From the NCBI GenBank assembly GCA_036763105.1, contig JBAIYS010000002.1, positions 248,001 to 312,000 of the forward strand: DNA of 64,000 nt, in the 5' to 3' direction. This document shows, piece by piece, positions 59,779-64,000 of this stretch (its first letter is position 1; the number at the start of each line of letters is the position of its first letter). The position numbers and the translations under genes are program-made. The notes below the pieces were generated by a model. It made no database searches and had not been told where the DNA came from. It saw only the letters and a list, made by a program, of their open reading frames with translations. This DNA is from Peptococcaceae bacterium 1198_IL3148. Lineage in GTDB: Bacteria > Bacillota > Desulfotomaculia > Desulfotomaculales > Desulfohalotomaculaceae.

Positions 59779-62739
59779 TTACTCTGCCAATACTTCCTTA
59801 ATAATCTGAGCCATCTGTTTGTTGTTTAACTGATCACGGAAATAAACAGTGTATCCATCTTTCGAGAGCATATCAAAGAAAACACGAGCACAATCAATTT
59901 TTGCTTTTTCTGTACCACGTAAGTCGGATTTATTTTCTACGTCTTTTGTTTCGACTACAATGTTAAGCTCTTTCTCACCGGAAGCCTTTCTTACAACATA
60001 CATGAAGTCTGGACTGTACATTCCACCGGTAATAGTTGGTATGGCAATGCTGCTACGTGGAATTTTTCCATATACAATGACTTCTTCGATGTCCGACATA
60101 ATATTTTTTTGTTCCAACGGTGAGTCATAAGCGAAAGCATCATATAAATACTTCTCACTTGGAGTTCCCGGAACTATCTTTGTGCCAATACGTCCCTGCG
60201 CAATATCTTCACGTGGAGAACCGTCTGAATAGGTGAGTGCTGTTGCACCAACAGGCGTATTGCTTTTTGCATAATGGAATCGACCTTGCAAATTATTGCT
60301 TCTCCAGTCATGAAATTGTTGGATAAACATGCTGACAGAATTTTCATTAATACGTTCTGGATTTATAGTTCCATTCCTCTTAACATACTCACACAATGCC
60401 TCATGCAATACTTTAATTGGAATGTTTGTAGCATTTGTGATCCTCTTAAGAAATTCATTGTAGGGAATAGGTTTGGATACTATATATTGGGCACCTGTAT
60501 CTGAAACAATCATCATCTGTGAGCCATCGCTCTTAACGATATCTCTGGAGCTAGTCATGACAACGTCTGTAAAAACACCGGGTTTTTCCAGCAAAGATAA
60601 AACAACTTTAGCCATATCAGCATCCAGATCATCATCATAGAAAAGTAGGTATCGTTGATTGATTGCTTCCCATAATTCGCGTATTTCACTGTAAACAGCT
60701 TTGCGGATTTTTACAGGTCTTGGTTTTGCTACATTTCGGTCTTTTACCTTACCTGAAGACAATCCTGTAGCAAAGTCCGGGTATTCTGCAAAGAAAGCGT
60801 CCCTTGTATCGGGTTTTATATTTAATCGCCTGTCTATGTAATGTTTATCATATAGTGCATCAAAAAGTTCATCTGAAGTCATGCCAAGCTTCTTGGCCAC
60901 TTGTTCCAATCTTTCTTCGCTAATAGAAGAAGCTTGTGGAATTTCTCCGTTTATTTGGTCTATTAATCGTTTAGCAAAGTCTGCCTCTGTGAAGTCGACA
61001 ATATAATTAAGCTGGAATTCTTCATTGGAGATTCGATTACCATTCTCATCTACAGGCAGTCGTAAACCTCGTCCAACCTCTTGCAGTTTACTGTTTTCAC
61101 TTCCACTAGAACGAAGTTTAGCTATCGTAAATACATTAGGGTTATCCCAGCCCTCTTTAAGTGTCCATTTTGAAAATAGAAAACGTAAAGTGTTATAGCT
61201 ACCGTCTTTATTCTTGAAAGAGAGAAGGTGTTTTTTTCCATGAAGGATAGTTTCTACTTCTTTTGCTATATCTTCATCCGAATCGCTATTGTCCTGTGAA
61301 AAATAGCCTGCATGGCAAGCAGAAATATCTGCAAGACTTGCTTCCAGATATGCCCGATATTCAGTATCATGCTCACTGAGGGTAGATAGCACCGATTCTA
61401 TCCGTTCCTTAAGCAATCTCTCAAAAGCTTGTAATAGATAAGGGGTTTTACCTTCCTCGTTTGGTCGATATGATGATATATCATCGATAAAAAATAATGC
61501 CAATGTCTTGATCTTGAAATTGCGACCACAGAAGTTTATTTTTTCTGTTTCAAAATGACGCTCAAGGGCAAGACGCATCATCTGCTCTTGATAAGAGGTC
61601 ATATAGATATCCACATCCAATTCCTCACCAGTTGACTTTTGAATACCATTAGAAAACTCAACTGTTGATTTGCCAATAGCATGAACCGTAATTCCCTCGA
61701 AAGCTTCATTAATGATAGATAGTGAATCTCCAGTTTTAAGAGTAAATGTTTTAGTCGATTCATCACGCTTTTTATACTGAAAGGTAACAGAATCCTTGCT
61801 TGTGATGGAAGTGATTTTCACCTTTTCTTCACGCTTGGATACCGGTTCAAAATGCTCCTTCGTTACTCCCTTTATCAAATTTTGATTAAAAGATTCACAG
61901 GCATTTAAATCATAGAGCAGGTTTTGGTAGTCTTTTACGGTTATTTTGTTTTTTCCACGTCCACTTGTAGTTTCAGGGAAGGTAGCACCAAAGCGTATAA
62001 TACACTGTGGTTTTATTTCATCAACGATAACCTTAAATGCCTTCTGGTCACGAGAAAATCTGTGTGGCTCATCAATAATAACAACAGGGTTTGTTGCACG
62101 AATAGCATCAAGTGGTCTATAAAAACCTTCTACTCCATAATCATAGTCGTCACGGCTAAGCATACCATTTGATCGGACAACAAGTAGTTGCATATTAACT
62201 AATAATACATAAATCTTCTTCGTGTTCTGGCAAGAACCTTTTACAAAGTCGCTCACAACACTCGGGAAATAAGAGCGCCCCTTTTTCTTGTTTTTTGGCG
62301 CTTCTAGTACTCCAACCTCAATTTCTGTACCATAGCCACAAACATCGGAAAAATGTCGCTTTACATATTCATCACGCAAAAACTGTGCAGTTCCTGCTTT
62401 AATCGCAAGTGAAGGTACAGCGATAATAAACTTATTAAGTCCGTAACGTTTATGAAGCTCATATATAGTATGAGTATAAACGTAAGTCTTTCCTGTACCG
62501 GTTTCCATTTTAATATCAATATTCAAGCAGTCATCAATAGGCATACTGCTTCGATATTCTGAAGGTATATTTTTTTGAATTTCTCTAATATTTGCAGCTA
62601 GTTTAGGATCAGAAAGAGAAATGCTTGGATTTTCATAAAATTGTACAGGAGAAGTTATCTGTACCCCATTCAAAGCAGCACTTATTGCATCTACAGCTTT
62701 TTGTTGGTGTGGTAATCCTCGTTGTAGGATAAGTTCCAT
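59779..62739 (-). CDS. res: Type III restriction endonuclease subunit Res
   Basis: 986 residues. The superfamily-2 helicase core has Walker A METGTGKT at about 78-85, a DEPH box in VVIIDEPHRFSRD and the GRGLRLPVDENG motif VI. A PD-(D/E)xK nuclease at the C-terminus reads PDFMYVV...IVVETKDVE. It translocates and cleaves unmodified DNA between inversely oriented sites, acting with Mod. ATG at 62739 has GGAGG seven bases upstream; the open frame begins at 62757. It is followed by the OLD-like gene. Confidence 0.95.
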   Translation of the reverse strand: MELILQRGLPHQQKAVDAISAALNGVQITSPVQFYENPSISLSDPKLAANIREIQKNIPSEYRSSMPIDDCLNIDIKMETGTGKTYVYTHTIYELHKRYGLNKFIIAVPSLAIKAGTAQFLRDEYVKRHFSDVCGYGTEIEVGVLEAPKNKKKGRSYFPSVVSDFVKGSCQNTKKIYVLLVNMQLLVVRSNGMLSRDDYDYGVEGFYRPLDAIRATNPVVIIDEPHRFSRDQKAFKVIVDEIKPQCIIRFGATFPETTSGRGKNKITVKDYQNLLYDLNACESFNQNLIKGVTKEHFEPVSKREEKVKITSITSKDSVTFQYKKRDESTKTFTLKTGDSLSIINEAFEGITVHAIGKSTVEFSNGIQKSTGEELDVDIYMTSYQEQMMRLALERHFETEKINFCGRNFKIKTLALFFIDDISSYRPNEEGKTPYLLQAFERLLKERIESVLSTLSEHDTEYRAYLEASLADISACHAGYFSQDNSDSDEDIAKEVETILHGKKHLLSFKNKDGSYNTLRFLFSKWTLKEGWDNPNVFTIAKLRSSGSENSKLQEVGRGLRLPVDENGNRISNEEFQLNYIVDFTEADFAKRLIDQINGEIPQASSISEERLEQVAKKLGMTSDELFDALYDKHYIDRRLNIKPDTRDAFFAEYPDFATGLSSGKVKDRNVAKPRPVKIRKAVYSEIRELWEAINQRYLLFYDDDLDADMAKVVLSLLEKPGVFTDVVMTSSRDIVKSDGSQMMIVSDTGAQYIVSKPIPYNEFLKRITNATNIPIKVLHEALCEYVKRNGTINPERINENSVSMFIQQFHDWRSNNLQGRFHYAKSNTPVGATALTYSDGSPREDIAQGRIGTKIVPGTPSEKYLYDAFAYDSPLEQKNIMSDIEEVIVYGKIPRSSIAIPTITGGMYSPDFMYVVRKASGEKELNIVVETKDVENKSDLRGTEKAKIDCARVFFDMLSKDGYTVYFRDQLNNKQMAQIIKEVLAE

Positions 62740-62753
62740 AACATACCCTCCAA

Positions 62754-64000
62754 TCAATAACGGATATCGAAGTTGATACGCAAGTTTTTCTCTGTATCCT
62801 TCAACCGTTTCAAATTAATTTTTAAAGCTTCCATTTCCGTCCATGTAAAACTATAACCGAATAACACCACGTTCTCAGGATTAAAGCTGCCGTCAGTTTC
62901 ATATTTTACTACAATGGATTCAATCGCCTTATTAGACAATTCCGGGTCAATTAGGTAAAGATGTTTTCCTATATAATAGCCATTGTATCCAGCAAAATTT
63001 AACTCCTCAGCATCTGCTGTAAGTCCATATCCATCTCTAACAAGCCACGTTGCAAGGACGGTAGGTTTTCCAAAATCACTAAGAATGTCTTTGTCAGCAA
63101 ATAATTTATTTTCAGTAGGGTCAAACTTTTCAAGCTTGTCTAGAGTGTTTTGCTCAGGCTCAACCAATGTATAGTGCTTAAAGCCAAGATCCGCTGTTGT
63201 ATCTGGATAATCTTCCTTTATTTCAGTTGCTGCACGTCTTATTCGTTCCATGCCAATTTCATCGATAGTTTTATAACCAGCTTTTTCAGCATCACTGTTT
63301 GGAAGAACAGGTTCGGGGATTTGCACCATAATAAACTTCCTACGGCCACTATCCTCAGCATTTAACTGCATTACAGAATGTGCTGTTGTAGCAGATCCTG
63401 AAAAAAAGTCAACAATTATATCATCCTCATTCATTCCAACTTTAATTAAATCGGAAATTAATGAAAGTGGCTTAGGAAAGGAGAAAATTTTACCTCCCAA
63501 CAGCTCCTCGACTTCAGCGGTTCCACGTCTACTGGAATACTTTGTGTCAGATAAAATGCTACGAATTAATTTTTCATTATGACGCATCTTTTGTACTATG
63601 CGATATTCGTCTGAATTTGTTCGGTAGCCGATAATCTCTTGATTCATATACCTTCTTGCTTTTTCTTTTCCCCATCTCCAAACAAACTGAACATTGTTTC
63701 TTAACGACTTCGGTGGATATATTTCAATAGAATTATCTCTTTCTTCTAATCCAATTTTAAAGAATCCATCCTCACAAGGTTCATCAAGGTATAAATAAAA
63801 TGGATAAAATAAGTTAGGACGGTTTCCTTTATGAAAAGCTTCATTACTATTATATAGAGGATGAATATTAAATCCCCCTTTGTCATCTATGTATTTAAAA
63901 TTCTTATCTGTATCCGGTAACATGTTAGTTTCTGTTTCTTCATTATTCTTTACATAGAAAAGACAGTATTCATGCATTTTACCTATATGTCCGTAGTCAC
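62754..64000 (-). CDS. mod: Type III DNA methyltransferase subunit Mod (5' end outside the window)
   Basis: The C-terminal 400 or so residues of a beta-class N6-adenine methyltransferase. The frame stays open to the edge of the window, so its start and the DPPY motif lie beyond 64000. Visible are the HEYCLFYVKN segment, the SAM-binding motif DFFSGSATTAH at about two-fifths of the visible part, the FIMVQIPEPV strand, and DYPDTTADLGFKHYTLV. Mod methylates the asymmetric site and gives specificity to the Res complex. The stop at 62754 is about 12 bases upstream of the res start codon. Confidence 0.9.
   Translation of the reverse strand, partial: DYGHIGKMHEYCLFYVKNNEETETNMLPDTDKNFKYIDDKGGFNIHPLYNSNEAFHKGNRPNLFYPFYLYLDEPCEDGFFKIGLEERDNSIEIYPPKSLRNNVQFVWRWGKEKARRYMNQEIIGYRTNSDEYRIVQKMRHNEKLIRSILSDTKYSSRRGTAEVEELLGGKIFSFPKPLSLISDLIKVGMNEDDIIVDFFSGSATTAHSVMQLNAEDSGRRKFIMVQIPEPVLPNSDAEKAGYKTIDEIGMERIRRAATEIKEDYPDTTADLGFKHYTLVEPEQNTLDKLEKFDPTENKLFADKDILSDFGKPTVLATWLVRDGYGLTADAEELNFAGYNGYYIGKHLYLIDPELSNKAIESIVVKYETDGSFNPENVVLFGYSFTWTEMEALKINLKRLKDTEKNLRINFDIRY

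Overview
The window looks like chromosomal DNA of a low-GC, Gram-positive, spore-forming anaerobe of the Desulfotomaculum/Desulforamulus type (Peptococcaceae). The inference rests on gene content: heme made from siroheme (Ahb route), [FeFe]-hydrogenase maturases, NfnAB, a MetV-MetF pair, SleB, DegS/DegU, a Sec-containing SelD, strong GGAGG-type ribosome binding sites and many TTG/GTG starts. No rRNA is present, so the genus is inference.

Layout. 1-12.1 kb: a polyprenyl synthase, then an almost complete tetrapyrrole cluster (precorrin-2 dehydrogenase, hemA, hemC, cobA-hemD fusion, ahbC, hemB, ahbD, ahbA, ahbB, hemL). It runs from glutamyl-tRNA to uroporphyrinogen III, siroheme and heme b. 12.2-17.7 kb: a sugar-diacid-domain protein, cheW, then a promoter, a structured leader with a terminator, and TM1266-like regulator-hydF-hydE-hydG. 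The leader is the best candidate here for an undescribed regulatory element. 17.7-20.7 kb: a small Xre regulator, six tRNA genes in two groups, an overlooked 52-codon gene, and a deleted group II intron sitting directly behind a tRNA-Leu terminator. 20.8-27.8 kb: a degenerate membrane-anchored phosphatase-like protein, metV-metF, another overlooked small gene, cinA, a GNAT, a Cys-rich protein paired with a sulfite-reductase-like protein, and a strange Lys/Asp/His/Cys repeat protein. 27.8-32.7 kb: degS-degU and pstS-pstC-pstA behind a textbook Pho box, without pstB. 32.7-42.4 kb: glyoxalase, DnaC-like loader, a GCS2 ligase overlapping a circularly permuted ATP-grasp enzyme, Mrp, DnaD, SleB and a class A PBP with a lipobox. 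42.5-44.4 kb: selD, with an in-frame UGA at codon 17, and yedF, then tRNA-Pro(CGG). 44.8-47.0 kb: an MFS exporter behind a palindromic operator, its TetR regulator truncated by an ISL3-family remnant. 47.1-51.8 kb: MarR-RND efflux operon. 52.0-58.0 kb: nfnAB, nitroreductase, CBS protein, PAS/HD-GYP protein and a PTS IIC-like membrane protein. 58.1-64.0 kb (minus strand): a type III restriction-modification system (mod, cut by the window edge, and res) followed by an OLD-family ATPase/TOPRIM nuclease, a probable defence island.

Connections. The tetrapyrrole cluster supplies siroheme for sulfite-reductase-like enzymes such as the one at 26.2-26.9 kb, and heme b. NfnAB, MetVF and HydEFG belong to ferredoxin/NAD(P)H/H2 and one-carbon metabolism of an anaerobe. 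selD-yedF shows that selenocysteine is decoded in this organism. Start codons below were chosen by ribosome-binding-site spacing, and several differ from the longest open frame.
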